In this document: positions 16,999 through 25,452 of the stretch, in pieces
Position numbering within the stretch: the stretch's first letter is position 1
Layout of the letters: each line of letters starts with the position of its first letter
Origin: Fictibacillus phosphorivorans
GTDB lineage: Bacteria; Bacillota; Bacilli; Bacillales; Fictibacillaceae
Direction: 5' to 3'
DNA: 64,000 nt
NCBI RefSeq assembly: GCF_001619875.1
Contig: NZ_LRFC01000038.1
Span: 777,533-841,532, forward strand
Made by a program: the position numbers and the translations under genes
The notes under the pieces: model-generated
Seen by the model: only the letters and a program-made list of their open reading frames with translations
Databases searched by the model: none
What the model was told of the DNA's origin: nothing

Positions 16999-17199
16999 TT
17001 ATTTCCATATCTTAGTAAGAAGTTTGTAGATTACATAATTGATTGAAATTACGATGAACGAGCCAACCAAGCCAGCAAGGATTCGATCCGTTTTTTTTAA
17101 CTCCATAGCATCTTCTGTTATCACGCCGAATAAAATGCTAGTGACCATGAGCGTGGACAATACTATAAAGAGAATTTTTATTGTTTTAATCTGTTTCAA
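16999..17199 (-). CDS. Small membrane protein, two predicted membrane segments
   Basis: A 66-residue protein of unknown function with a basic N-terminus, a first hydrophobic segment (ILFIVLSTLMVTSILFGVI), a polar loop (TEDAMELKKTDR) and a second hydrophobic segment (ILAGLVGSFIVISINYVIY), ending in KLLTKIWK. Both ends are probably cytoplasmic. The start is TTG 17199; AAAGGGAG is about 8 bases upstream. It stands alone between two other short genes. Confidence 0.6.
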   Translation of the reverse strand: MKQIKTIKILFIVLSTLMVTSILFGVITEDAMELKKTDRILAGLVGSFIVISINYVIYKLLTKIWK

Positions 17200-17308
17200 T
17201 TTTTTGCTCCCTTTGAATGTTTGTTTATGTCATTATGATACGGATTTTTAGAAGTTATGTCGAATGGCTATAGAGATAAAGGAAGTTTGTTTTATGAGGT
17301 CGAAGTAA

Positions 17309-17326
17309 AAAAGGCACGTGCCTTTT
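17309..17326. repeat. Perfect 18-base palindrome before yvlA
   Basis: AAAAGGCAC and GTGCCTTTT are exact reverse complements with no spacer. It may be a regulator site for the yvl operon or a terminator hairpin core. No sigma-W promoter (TGAAAC-CGTA) with proper spacing was found next to it. Confidence 0.6.
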
Positions 17327-17377
17327 GCTTGCACACCGTTCGTACATCGTTTTAATTAAAGCAGGAGGTCTTGTTTC

Positions 17378-17680
17378 ATGAATGAAGGCTCGAAAAAAGC
17401 AATTTCAGCACTTTGTTATTTCAGTTTATTTTTTGCTCCTTTTCTATTTCCGATTGCTGTTTATTTTATAGCAGATGACTCTGAAGTGATGGAGCATGCC
17501 AAAAAATCATTTCTATCACATCTGCTGCCCATTATTGCAGTTCCGCTTGGCATTATTATTATTTTTGAAACACAATATCATCTGATCGCGATCATTATTA
17601 GTGCACTCATTTTCGGTACTCTGACATTAATTGTGATGATCTGGAATATTGTTAAAGGAATAAAGGTAATTCTTTCATAA
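17378..17680 (+). CDS. yvlA: DUF4870-type membrane protein, YvlA-like
   Basis: A 100-residue protein with three hydrophobic segments. It opens with the pattern KKAISALCYFSLFFAPFLFP, followed by a charged loop containing HAKKSF, which is typical of DUF4870 proteins and of B. subtilis YvlA. GCAGGAGG precedes ATG 17378. It is followed by yvlB, yvlC and yvlD homologues, the order of the B. subtilis yvlABCD operon, which is reported to belong to the sigma-W cell-envelope stress response. Function is unknown. Confidence 0.75.
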   Translation: MNEGSKKAISALCYFSLFFAPFLFPIAVYFIADDSEVMEHAKKSFLSHLLPIIAVPLGIIIIFETQYHLIAIIISALIFGTLTLIVMIWNIVKGIKVILS

Positions 17681-17732
17681 TGAAATTTAGTACAAGTAAT
17701 ACCGGAAAGTCTCAGTCATCCTAGAATCAGCC

Positions 17733-17764
17733 GACGCCGGTGACGGAATCCAAAAGGAGGCGTC
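17733..17764 (+). promoter_or_regulatory. Hairpin enclosing the yvlB ribosome binding site
   Basis: GACGCC (17733-17738) pairs with GGCGTC (17759-17764); the right arm begins at the end of the Shine-Dalgarno AAAGGAGG. Folding would hold the site in a short hairpin and could tune yvlB translation relative to yvlA. Confidence 0.45.
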
Positions 17765-17769
17765 AATGT

Positions 17770-18849
17770 ATGGAAGAACGGAAAATGATTTTAACCATGC
17801 TGAACGAAGGAAAAATCTCTGCTGAAGAAGCCGAGAAACTTTTGTATGCCCTTAATGATAAGAAAAAGATGCAGCTTAGTACGATCGGTTCACTCAATCT
17901 CAAAAAGAAAGCCGTTAGTGGAGCAACTGCTGTAAAAATGCCGACGTCAGGCTATAAAGTAGCAAAATTTTTTGACAGAGTTGTAAAACGGATTAAGACG
18001 GTTGACTTTGATTTGAACTTCGGGCCGTCAGAACCTGTACACTATGTGTTTCAGGACAGTCACGTAATGTTTCAATCCATGGACATTGAAGTGTACAATG
18101 GCTCAGTTACCATCGTGCCTTGGGATCGGAAAGATGTGCAAGTAGAATGTGATGCACATGTGTATAAAGTGCCAGAGGGATCTTCAGCTAAAACGAAATT
18201 CAGAAATGAAACCTTCTATGATTGTGACGCGACTAAGATGCGTTTTTATTCTAGAAACAAACATCAAAAAGTAAACGCAGTCATCTCGATCCCGAGAGAA
18301 TCATATGATGACATTAAAGTTACAACATTTAATGGACCTGTTAAAATAAGTGATTCACATGCCAAAACGATTACCATTAAGACGACGGTAGGAGCTATTG
18401 CAATCAATCATTGTACGGGTGAGAATGTCAAAGCCACTGCGGCTAACGGGTCGCTGACTTTAAATGATTGTCAGTTTAAAGATGTTGAAGCGGAAACCAT
18501 GAATGGACCTGTCCGACTCACTGTTGATGCATCACAAGTGCGCTCAGAAACGATAAACGGATCGATTTATTGTAAGTTTACCTCTGCTGCGGAGGGCTAT
18601 GCATCATTTAAGACGGTGACGGGAAAAATAGAAACAGAATTTCCAGAAACGTTAGAGCTTGATGCTGTTTTAAAAACCATAGTAGGCGGGTTTGTCTGTG
18701 ACTTTGAATCAGTAGAAGTTCGAGAAGAGAAGAAAGAGGTAACACGCAAGTTTCTTTCTTTTATTGCGAATAAAGGCACAAGCTGGCCACCATTTAAGTT
18801 GGAAGCAGAAGCAAAAACAGGCTCTGTCGTAGTGTTAAAAGCGAAATAG
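17770..18849 (+). CDS. yvlB: DUF4097 family protein, YvlB-like
   Basis: The 359-residue protein starts with a short helical SHOCT-like domain (ERKMILTMLNEGKISAEEAEKLLYAL), passes through a basic linker and ends in a long beta-rich DUF4097 domain (about 100-355). That domain contains recurring TxNGxV/I steps (VYNGSV, TFNGPV, AANGSL, TMNGPV, TINGSI), the rungs of a beta-helix-like fold. YvlB homologues are cytoplasmic and linked to envelope stress. I take ATG 17770 (AAAGGAGG, 10 bases upstream) over an earlier frame start. Confidence 0.82.
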   Translation: MEERKMILTMLNEGKISAEEAEKLLYALNDKKKMQLSTIGSLNLKKKAVSGATAVKMPTSGYKVAKFFDRVVKRIKTVDFDLNFGPSEPVHYVFQDSHVMFQSMDIEVYNGSVTIVPWDRKDVQVECDAHVYKVPEGSSAKTKFRNETFYDCDATKMRFYSRNKHQKVNAVISIPRESYDDIKVTTFNGPVKISDSHAKTITIKTTVGAIAINHCTGENVKATAANGSLTLNDCQFKDVEAETMNGPVRLTVDASQVRSETINGSIYCKFTSAAEGYASFKTVTGKIETEFPETLELDAVLKTIVGGFVCDFESVEVREEKKEVTRKFLSFIANKGTSWPPFKLEAEAKTGSVVVLKAK

Positions 18850-18863
18850 AGGTGACGCACATC

Positions 18864-19052
18864 ATGAAAAAACTTAAAAGATCAAACGATGCAAAAATAT
18901 CAGGAGTCTGCGGCGGTATCGCGGAATACATGGAACTAGATCCGACGGTTGTTCGGCTAGGTACAGTGGCACTTGCTTTATTCACGGCTGTTATACCGGT
19001 AGGGTTAGCCTATTTTATCGCAATGGCCGTTATGCCTGAGGATACCGTGTAA
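18864..19052 (+). CDS. yvlC: PspC domain membrane protein, YvlC-like
   Basis: A 62-residue PspC domain: a basic start (KKLKRSNDAKISGVCGGIAEYMELDPTVVRL) carrying the GVCGGIAEY signature, then one membrane segment (GTVALALFTAVIPVGLAYFIAMAVM). PspC-domain proteins sense or stabilise the cytoplasmic membrane under stress. ATG 18864 has GAGGTG 9 bases upstream; a GTG at 18852 is in frame but lacks a proper site. It lies between yvlB and yvlD with no gap after it. Confidence 0.88.
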   Translation: MKKLKRSNDAKISGVCGGIAEYMELDPTVVRLGTVALALFTAVIPVGLAYFIAMAVMPEDTV

Positions 19053-19424
19053 ATGAAGAGCTGGCTGGCATCTCTTATTATTAATACAATTGCGTTAATG
19101 GTGGTAGCTGGTTACTTTGATGGTTTTCATATAGAAAATATCACTGCTGCACTTTCAGCAAGTGTATTGTTATCACTGTTCAACGTTTTTCTAAAACCCA
19201 TCTTAGTTTTGTTAACGTTGCCTGTAACTATCTTTTCACTGGGGTTATTTTTGATCGTCATCAATGCGGCATTGTTATCGTTAACAGCAGAATTAATGGG
19301 TGATTCGTTTAATATCGATGGCTTCGGTATGGCTTTAATCGCTGCCATCATCATATCTTTGCTCAATATGTTCCTAACGAATTTCGTGTTAGAACCTTTG
19401 AAGAAAAGGCGTAAAAGAAAATAA
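19053..19424 (+). CDS. yvlD: Phage holin family 4 superfamily membrane protein, YvlD-like
   Basis: A 123-residue protein with four hydrophobic segments and a basic tail (LKKRRKRK). The pattern LLSLFNVFLKPILVLLTLPVTIFSLGLF is typical of the YvlD/holin-4 family. In B. subtilis YvlD has been linked to resistance against a membrane-active bacteriocin-type toxin together with YvlC. The ATG begins in the base after the yvlC stop codon, so translation is probably coupled. Confidence 0.85.
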   Translation: MKSWLASLIINTIALMVVAGYFDGFHIENITAALSASVLLSLFNVFLKPILVLLTLPVTIFSLGLFLIVINAALLSLTAELMGDSFNIDGFGMALIAAIIISLLNMFLTNFVLEPLKKRRKRK

Positions 19425-19430
19425 AGAGTA

Positions 19431-19461
19431 AAAACATCTCTGGAAACAGAGGTGTTTTTTT
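19431..19461 (+). terminator. Terminator of the yvl operon
   Basis: AAAACATCTCTG (19431-19442) pairs with CAGAGGTGTTTT (19447-19458) around GAAA, with one mismatch, followed by T-rich sequence. Confidence 0.93.
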
Positions 19462-19759
19462 GTGTGAAAAATTAGAAGAAATAGACTACTCTTGTCGAGC
19501 GGAATTAGAGCACACAAAACAGCTCATAGAAATATCGTTAAAAGGCTTAAGTATTATCACAAAAGAAGTATATATGAAACTGGATGAACAAGCGTTTGGT
19601 GCAGAAAGAATTGTTTTTAAAATAAAAATAAGTATAATTACCTAGCATTATTTCACTTTGTGTAGTAAATTAGTCTAATTTCAAATATTAGACGATATGG
19701 TACATTTTAGTAGCGTTAAAAATCTGAATATTCATATTAGTCAATCAGGAGGGGACGTA
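19462..19759 (+). other. Intergenic region upstream of the InhA-like gene
   Basis: About 300 AT-rich bases. The only clear structure is an inverted repeat GTCTAAT (19673-19679) / ATTAGAC (19687-19693) about 70 bases before the protease start, a candidate operator. No convincing gene or strong promoter was found. Confidence 0.5.
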
Positions 19760-22162
19760 ATGGGGAAGGGCAAAAAAGTTTGGGGTAAAACGCTTCTTGC
19801 AACAAGTCTATCACTTGGACTAGCTTCATCTTCTTTGTTTGCGGGTTCAGTGGATGCTAAAGTACAAACGGCTTTGGATGAAGTGGTGAAGGGGAAGCAC
19901 AGTCATTCGCATTCTAGTTTGGATCTTGCTATCGTAAACGAGGAAAGATTACTAGAGTCACTTATCAAACAAGGGGTTATTTCGAAAGATTCTTCTGCAA
20001 AACAAAAGGATGCAGCTCTTCACGAGTATCTTGAATTGAAAGGAAAAGAAAGCGGAGTAAAGGAAAATGATCCTCTAGCTGCGAAAGTTAAAGCATCAGA
20101 TGCTGAAAAACAGCGTGAATTTAAAGGTTTTAATAATGGCCTTTTAAATGGTAACGGGAAAAAGAACGGACAATATAAAAAACAGCCAGATCCTGTAAGT
20201 GAAACAGAGTATACAGGTGCAGTTAGAAAAGATAAAGTTTTAGTTCTTGCAGTAGAATATTCTGATTTTGCTCATAACAATATTAAATCTACTGAAACAG
20301 ATAACTATTATCCTGATTATCCACTATCACACTATGAAGATATGATTTTTGGAGATAACGGAGTAAAAGGACCAAATGGTGAAAATTTCGTATCAATGAA
20401 GCAATTCTATGAACAGCAATCTGGTGGCACGTATTCAGTTCAAGGTAAAGCTTATGGTTGGTTAAAGATGCCAGGGACTGCTAAATATTATGGTGCTGAC
20501 AAGTCAACCGGAGGTCATGACAACGTAACTCCAGGGGGTTCTAAGAAACTAGTTGCAGATGCTTACAAAGCAGCTCTTGCTGCTAATGTACCAGTAGAAG
20601 ACTATGACTTAGAAGATCCGCATGATTTAGATGGAGATAACAATGTTCTTGAGCCAGATGGCTTAGTAGATCACCTGATGATCATTCATTCTGGCGTTGG
20701 TCAAGAAGCGGGTGGTGGTTCTCTAGGAAATGATGCGATTTGGTCTCATCGTTCAGCAACACTTGTTGATCCCGATGGTCTAGGTAAAGGTAAACCAGGC
20801 TTCTATGACTACACTATGATGCCAGAAGACGGAGCGACTGGAGTGTTCGCTCATGAATATGGCCATGATCTGGGATATCCAGATGAGTATGACACGATCT
20901 ATTCAGGTACCGGTGAAGCTGTAGGGTACTGGTCAATCATGGCGAGTGGATCATGGGCTGGTAAAATTGGCGGAACAGAACCAACAGGTTTCTCACCTCT
21001 AGCGAAATCATATTTCCAATCAACTTTGGGAGGAAATTGGACAACTCCAACTGCTGTAAAATGGGAAGATGTTTCCTCTAAAGGAGCGCAATTTTTACTA
21101 GATCAGGCTAACTCAGCTAATGGTGCAAATCATCAAGCTATTCAAGTAAACCTGCCACAAAAGAAGACGTTCGTTAATGAACCTGCTGCTGGATCTTATC
21201 AGTATTGGGGCGGGCAACAGGATGAAATTGATACAAACATGGTGACAAATGTTGATTTGACAGGTAAAAGTACTGCTAAGTTAAACTTTGACTCTTGGTA
21301 CAAAATTGAGCAAGATTGGGATTATGCGTTTGTACAAGTATCAACAGATAATGGTGTTAATTGGAAATCGTTAGGGAATACGAATACTAATTCTAATCCA
21401 GTGTCAGGTGCTTATCCTACAATTGCACCAAACCTTCCTGGTTTCACGGGTGATTCAAATGGATGGACTAATCAAGAGTTTGATCTTACTCAATATGCAG
21501 GGAAAAAAATCCAATTAAAGTTCCGTTATATTACTGATTGGGGTACAAGTGAACAAGGATTTTTTGTAGATAACATAAAAGTAACAGCTGATGGCGCTTC
21601 AATTTTTGAAGATGGAGCAGAAACAAATAACAAAACATTTGATTTAGCAGGTGGTTTTACCAAGTCTGATGGACACAAATATAGTGACCATTATTATTTA
21701 CTAGAGTGGAGAAATCATTCTGGTGTAGACATGGGTCTTAAAAACATTAAACGAGGCAACTCTTTAATGAGCTACGATGGTGGATTAGTAGTTTGGTATG
21801 TTGATCCAACATATACGGACAACTGGACAGGAATTCACCCGGGTGAAGGCTTCGTAGGTGTAGTTGATGCACACGTAAATACAGATTTAAATTGGAGCAC
21901 TGGTGTTAAAGCAAGTTCACGCTACCACATTGCAGATGCTGCATTTGGTTTAAATCCGACTTCAGGATTAGATTTAATCTATCCTACCCAAACACTATCG
22001 CTTCCAAGTCAGCCAGCAGTTTCTTTATTTGACGACAGCAAGTCATTTGAGAATCCATTCATGCCTGATGCTGGACGAAAACTAGGAGAATACGGTTTGA
22101 AAATCCGTGTTAACGGACAAGCAAAAGACAAATCTGTAGGTGCTGTAGTAATCTACAAATAA
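19760..22162 (+). CDS. Secreted M6 family metalloprotease, immune inhibitor A type
   Basis: An 800-residue preproprotein. A signal peptide is visible (KKVWGKTLLATSLSLGLASS, cleavage probably near SVDAK), followed by a charged propeptide and a catalytic domain with the zinc motif HEYGHDLGYPDEYD at about residue 365. Downstream are the M6-type segments YWSIMASGSW and a C-terminal beta-rich region. InhA-type proteases degrade host antimicrobial peptides and other proteins; in an environmental bacillus it may be mainly nutritional. ATG 19760 follows CAGGAGGGG. It is monocistronic. Confidence 0.92.
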   Translation: MGKGKKVWGKTLLATSLSLGLASSSLFAGSVDAKVQTALDEVVKGKHSHSHSSLDLAIVNEERLLESLIKQGVISKDSSAKQKDAALHEYLELKGKESGVKENDPLAAKVKASDAEKQREFKGFNNGLLNGNGKKNGQYKKQPDPVSETEYTGAVRKDKVLVLAVEYSDFAHNNIKSTETDNYYPDYPLSHYEDMIFGDNGVKGPNGENFVSMKQFYEQQSGGTYSVQGKAYGWLKMPGTAKYYGADKSTGGHDNVTPGGSKKLVADAYKAALAANVPVEDYDLEDPHDLDGDNNVLEPDGLVDHLMIIHSGVGQEAGGGSLGNDAIWSHRSATLVDPDGLGKGKPGFYDYTMMPEDGATGVFAHEYGHDLGYPDEYDTIYSGTGEAVGYWSIMASGSWAGKIGGTEPTGFSPLAKSYFQSTLGGNWTTPTAVKWEDVSSKGAQFLLDQANSANGANHQAIQVNLPQKKTFVNEPAAGSYQYWGGQQDEIDTNMVTNVDLTGKSTAKLNFDSWYKIEQDWDYAFVQVSTDNGVNWKSLGNTNTNSNPVSGAYPTIAPNLPGFTGDSNGWTNQEFDLTQYAGKKIQLKFRYITDWGTSEQGFFVDNIKVTADGASIFEDGAETNNKTFDLAGGFTKSDGHKYSDHYYLLEWRNHSGVDMGLKNIKRGNSLMSYDGGLVVWYVDPTYTDNWTGIHPGEGFVGVVDAHVNTDLNWSTGVKASSRYHIADAAFGLNPTSGLDLIYPTQTLSLPSQPAVSLFDDSKSFENPFMPDAGRKLGEYGLKIRVNGQAKDKSVGAVVIYK

Positions 22163-22168
22163 TCAAAA

Positions 22169-22200
22169 ATACCTCTCGTGAAATGCGAGAGGTATTTTTA
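22169..22200 (+). terminator. Terminator of the InhA-like gene
   Basis: ATACCTCTCG and CGAGAGGTAT (22169-22178, 22186-22195) are exact complements, followed by T-rich sequence. Confidence 0.95.
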
Positions 22201-22261
22201 TACCCATTTTAGTAAATATGTGGTAAAATGAATTTAATCTGTTTGAAAGAAAGGAACTTCA

Positions 22262-22291
22262 GTGACCTGTATGCCAACATCTAATCTGTAA
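22262..22291 (+). CDS. Possible nine-codon leader peptide
   Basis: GTG 22262 is preceded at 7 bases by the purine-rich AAAGAAAGGAA and opens a frame reading VTCMPTSNL, stop TAA at 22289-22291. The stop codon lies inside the left arm of the large hairpin that follows (22285-22294). This is the arrangement of ribosome-sensing attenuators. ATG 22271 in the same frame is an alternative start. Confidence 0.4.
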   Translation: MTCMPTSNL

Positions 22292-22375
22292 TGGAAAACA
22301 ATTGGATCGCTTCTCAGCCGTTAAAAAACACATGTTTTTGACCACGGGAGAAGTCTGTCTATATCCCATTACAGA
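22285..22375 (+). ncRNA. Structured leader RNA upstream of the S4-domain gene
   Basis: Three nested stems can be drawn: TCTGTAATGG (22285-22294) with CCATTACAGA (22366-22375); CTTCTC-AG-CCG (22310-22320) with CGG-GAGAAG (22345-22353); and AAAAAC / GTTTTT at the tip (22324-22339). A terminator follows at 22424. I find no match to the T-box, SAM, PreQ1 or other riboswitch consensus sequences that I know. Confidence 0.6.
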
Positions 22376-22423
22376 GGAAATACAGCGAACTGCAGTCCGT
22401 TGCGTTTTTTAACGATGCGTTCC

Positions 22424-22453
22424 AAAGCCTCCTTGTTATAGGGGGGCTTTTTT
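22424..22453 (+). terminator. Attenuator-type terminator before the S4-domain gene
   Basis: AAAGCCTCCT (22424-22433) pairs with GGGGGGCTTT (22441-22450), with G-T pairs, followed by T. It ends 64 bases before the coding start and has no gene of its own upstream other than the leader, so read-through is probably regulated. Confidence 0.85.
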
Positions 22454-22516
22454 CGTTCTGCAAGATTTTCAAATAGAAGTTGTATTCCCTCGCTACTAAT
22501 ACGAGGTGAATTTCGA

Positions 22517-23020
22517 ATGGAAACGAAACAATACTCTTTAAAACTACTAAAAAAACAAGAAGCCGATACGGTAAAAAAACAATGCAAAATGTGTGGAAAG
22601 GTCACAATTTTTACAGATACGACAATACGAAGACATAACGCGAACGGTAAAAACATTTATCAGTTTGCGATATATAAGTGTCCGAAGAATCATTCGTGGA
22701 ACAAAAAGCTTGATAGTTATAAATCGTTTACCAATCATGTGGATCCAGCGACACTTGTTCCTTCTGAGTTTCAAGCAATTGAGGAAGGTGAAAAGATATC
22801 ACTTTCTGTAGCAGATCATCAATCCTATGAAATCAATATTGCAGGAGCTGATGGAAACTTCCGTTTGGACCGTACGCTCGCTGATTATATAGAAGGATGG
22901 AGCCGTACTGAGATCGCTCAAAGAATTAAATGCGGCTCTATTCTTTTAAACAATTGTCTAACGAAACCAAGTCAGAAGCTAGCTGTTCATGATAAAATTT
23001 CAATAACGATAAAAAAATAA
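22517..23020 (+). CDS. Zinc-ribbon plus S4-domain RNA-binding protein
   Basis: I do not recognise a named family for the whole 167-residue protein. The N-terminal half has a probable zinc site (Cys23, Cys26, Cys55, His59). The last 50 residues form an S4 RNA-binding domain: FRLDRTLADYIEGWSRTEIA followed by a KCGSILLNN turn and KPSQKLAVHDKI. S4 domains occur in ribosomal protein S4, pseudouridine synthases and ribosome-quality factors. GAGGTGAA precedes ATG 22517. The attenuator-like leader and the RNA-binding fold together suggest a translation-related role induced when ribosomes stall (inference). Confidence 0.75.
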   Translation: METKQYSLKLLKKQEADTVKKQCKMCGKVTIFTDTTIRRHNANGKNIYQFAIYKCPKNHSWNKKLDSYKSFTNHVDPATLVPSEFQAIEEGEKISLSVADHQSYEINIAGADGNFRLDRTLADYIEGWSRTEIAQRIKCGSILLNNCLTKPSQKLAVHDKISITIKK

Positions 23021-23032
23021 ACAACAAATTCA

Positions 23033-23063
23033 AGGCCGTTTGTATTTTTCAAACGGTCTTTGT
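23033..23063 (+). terminator. Terminator after the S4-domain gene
   Basis: GGCCGTTTG (23034-23042) pairs with CAAACGGTC (23050-23058), one G-T pair, followed by a short T-rich run. Confidence 0.8.
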
Positions 23064-23079
23064 TATGTAAAGGTGGCAA

Positions 23080-23589
23080 ATGAAAATGGAAACAGAACGT
23101 CTTCAATTCAGGTGCTATACAAACGGTGATTTTCCGTTCTTTGCGTCTTTATGGGCTGATCCAGACGTCGTTCAATTTATCGGCAAAGGTGTAACCCGGA
23201 CAAAAGAAGAATCAAAAAAAAGCTTTGAAGAATGGCTGCTGCCAGGTTATCGGGAAGGAAGAGGTTTGTATCTTATTCTACATATAGAAACGGAGCAGCC
23301 TATCGGTCATGCTGGAGTGGTTCAACAAACAGTCGATGGAAAGAAAGAATACGAAATTGGCTACTGGCTCGCTAAGGAATATTGGGGAAACGGCTATGCA
23401 ACAGAGGCCGCAGCATTTTTCAAAAATTACGCAATCAACGAACTAGAAATCATAAGACTCATCTGCCTCATTCAGCGAAATAACAAAAAATCCATCTCAG
23501 TCGCTTCTAAACTAGGTATGACCCTTCATAAAGAAACGACTTTTAACACAATACCAGTAGATGTATACGGTTGGTCCCAACAGAAATAA
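23080..23589 (+). CDS. GNAT acetyltransferase, RimJ/RimL-like
   Basis: The 169-residue protein has the RimJ/L-type pattern: METERLQFRCYTNGDFPFF at the N-terminus, the EIGYWLAKEYWGNGYATEAA motif A (about 88-107) and IQRNNKKSISVASKLGM near the end. Members acetylate N-terminal amines of ribosomal proteins or small molecules; the substrate cannot be read. AAAGGTGG lies 5 bases before ATG 23080; ATG 23086 is also possible. It is separated by terminator and promoter from its neighbours. Confidence 0.88.
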   Translation: MKMETERLQFRCYTNGDFPFFASLWADPDVVQFIGKGVTRTKEESKKSFEEWLLPGYREGRGLYLILHIETEQPIGHAGVVQQTVDGKKEYEIGYWLAKEYWGNGYATEAAAFFKNYAINELEIIRLICLIQRNNKKSISVASKLGMTLHKETTFNTIPVDVYGWSQQK

Positions 23590-23602
23590 CCGATTGTAGT
23601 CT

Positions 23603-23632
23603 TTGGTTAAACCAAGGGTGAAGTGATACAAT
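23603..23632 (+). promoter_or_regulatory. Promoter of the hprK operon
   Basis: -35 TTGGTT (23603-23608), 18-base spacer, -10 TACAAT (23627-23632) extended by TGA. An inverted repeat TTTGGTT-A-AACCAAG covers the -35 region and could bind a regulator. Confidence 0.65.
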
Positions 23633-23663
23633 AGAATCATTGGAAAATGTCGAGGAGGACCCT

Positions 23664-24599
23664 ATGGCGAAGGTACATATTCATGAATTAATTAAAAAAT
23701 TTCAACTAGAGCTCGTTAGTGGAGAAGAAGGCATTCACCGCACGATTCGAACGAGCGACATCTCACGACCTGGTCTTGAGATGGCTGGGTATTTTACTTT
23801 TTATCCCGGAGAGCGTCTTCAGCTGCTCGGAAAAACAGAGCTATCGTTCATTTCGGAACTTGATCCTGAAACACGTATGGAGCGTTTAACGGCACTATGT
23901 ACAGATGAGACACCTGGAATTATTGTTTCACGCGATATTGAAGTTCCTAAAGAACTGCTTAAAGCCTCTCACAAAAGCGGTGTGCCGATTATGCGTTCAC
24001 CGGTAACGACAACGCGTCTTTCTAGCCGTATTACCAACTATTTAGAGAGCCGTCTTGCGCCAACGACTGCCAAGCATGGCGTACTTGTTGATATCTATGG
24101 AATCGGTGTGCTGATTACAGGTAACTCAGGAGTAGGGAAAAGTGAAACGGCGCTTGAACTCGTAAAGCGCGGCCACAGACTCGTCGCAGATGATTCTGTT
24201 GAGATCAGGCAGGAAGATGAAGATACGCTGATCGGCAGCGCGCCTGAACTCATTCAACATCTGCTTGAGATTCGCGGTCTTGGCATCATTAACGTGATGA
24301 CACTGTTCGGTGCAGGAGCGATCCGCAACTACAAAAAGATTGCGATTGTTATGAATCTTGAAGCTTGGGATTCTAAAAAAGTGTATGACCGACTAGGATT
24401 GGAAGAAGAGACAACAAAGATCATTGATACAGAGATTCCAATTTTAACGATCCCTGTCCGTCCTGGACGTAACTTAGCCGTCATTATTGAAGTAGCAGCG
24501 ATGAACTTCCGTTTAAAAAGAATGGGCATGAACGCTGCACAGCAATTTTCAGATCGTCTGACAGATGTTATTGAAGCTGGAGATGACGACGATCTATAG
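23664..24599 (+). CDS. hprK: HPr kinase/phosphorylase
   Basis: HprK (311 residues) phosphorylates HPr and Crh on Ser46 in response to fructose-1,6-bisphosphate and ATP, and reverses this with phosphate; it is the sensor of carbon catabolite repression. The Walker A loop GNSGVGKS (about 153-160) and the downstream HPrK signature [19 protein letters not shown] are complete. I start at ATG 23664 after GAGGAGG, not at the earlier in-frame codon. It begins the hprK-lgt-yvoD-ppaX-yvoF operon. Its partner Crh is encoded at 48585. Confidence 0.97.
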   Translation: MAKVHIHELIKKFQLELVSGEEGIHRTIRTSDISRPGLEMAGYFTFYPGERLQLLGKTELSFISELDPETRMERLTALCTDETPGIIVSRDIEVPKELLKASHKSGVPIMRSPVTTTRLSSRITNYLESRLAPTTAKHGVLVDIYGIGVLITGNSGVGKSETALELVKRGHRLVADDSVEIRQEDEDTLIGSAPELIQHLLEIRGLGIINVMTLFGAGAIRNYKKIAIVMNLEAWDSKKVYDRLGLEEETTKIIDTEIPILTIPVRPGRNLAVIIEVAAMNFRLKRMGMNAAQQFSDRLTDVIEAGDDDDL

Positions 24600-24621
24600 A
24601 AACTAAAAGGAAGTGGAGAAT

Positions 24622-25437
24622 GTGGAAGAAACGATTCAGCCTTTAAATCGTGTTGCGCTCGAGCTAGGGCCCATCACGATTTATTGGTACGGACTTATAA
24701 TTGGTTTTGGCGCAATGCTTGGCCTTTGGCTCGCTGTAAGAGAATCAGAACGCCGGGGACTTGCCAAAGACACTTTTGTTGATGTTGTCATGGTTGCCGT
24801 ACCGGTTGCCATTTTGTGTGCGCGACTTTATTATGTGGCGTTTGAATGGGACTTTTATAAAGATAACCCAAGTAAGATTCTTGCTGTTTGGGAAGGCGGA
24901 ATCGCGATCCACGGTGCACTTATCGGATCATTTTTAACAGCACTCATCTTCTCAAAAAAAAGAGGCATTTCTTTTTGGAAACTCGTTGATATTGCAGCAC
25001 CTAGCATTTTGCTCGGTCAAGCAATCGGGCGCTGGGGCAACTTTATGAATCAGGAGGCCCATGGAGGAGAGGTAACGAGAAGCTTTTTAGAGTCACTGAT
25101 GCTTCCGGACTTTATCATCAACCAGATGTATATTGATGGTGCATATTATCACCCGACTTTTCTCTATGAGTCCCTTTGGAGCTTTCTCGGCGTTATCGTC
25201 TTGCTTTATTTACGAAGAGTCAATCTTCATCGAGGAGAGCTTTTCTTAACGTATATCATCTGGTATTCAATCGGTCGTTTCTTTGTAGAAGGGCTGCGAA
25301 CGGACAGTTTAATCGTATGGGGGACTTCTCTTCGCATCGCGCAAGTCGTAAGTTTAGTATGGATTGCTGCGGCAGTCATCATTTGGATCTACAGAAGAAA
25401 AGCAGGCTTAGCCCAAAAGCGCTATTTAGAAAGTTAA
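24622..25437 (+). CDS. lgt: Prolipoprotein diacylglyceryl transferase
   Basis: Lgt (271 residues) transfers diacylglycerol from phosphatidylglycerol to the cysteine of prolipoproteins. It has seven predicted membrane segments and the signature [14 protein letters not shown]. Conserved segments [13 protein letters not shown] and HGALIG are also present. Several starts are possible; GTG 24622 gives the usual N-terminus ([15 protein letters not shown]) and has AAAGGA 11 bases upstream, whereas GTG 24613 is too near that site. Confidence 0.96.
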   Translation: MEETIQPLNRVALELGPITIYWYGLIIGFGAMLGLWLAVRESERRGLAKDTFVDVVMVAVPVAILCARLYYVAFEWDFYKDNPSKILAVWEGGIAIHGALIGSFLTALIFSKKRGISFWKLVDIAAPSILLGQAIGRWGNFMNQEAHGGEVTRSFLESLMLPDFIINQMYIDGAYYHPTFLYESLWSFLGVIVLLYLRRVNLHRGELFLTYIIWYSIGRFFVEGLRTDSLIVWGTSLRIAQVVSLVWIAAAVIIWIYRRKAGLAQKRYLES

Positions 25438-25452
25438 GGAGGCGAATGAAAA

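Noticed and set aside
17280..17377. Sigma-W promoter before yvlA
   Set aside because: A CGTA is present near 17341 but no TGAAAC lies 16-17 bases upstream.
19460..19645. 61-codon open frame after yvlD
   Set aside because: It begins inside the T run of the yvl terminator and has no ribosome binding site.
22285..22453. T-box reading of the leader before the S4 gene
   Set aside because: The T-box sequence is missing and the downstream gene is not an amino-acid or tRNA synthetase gene.
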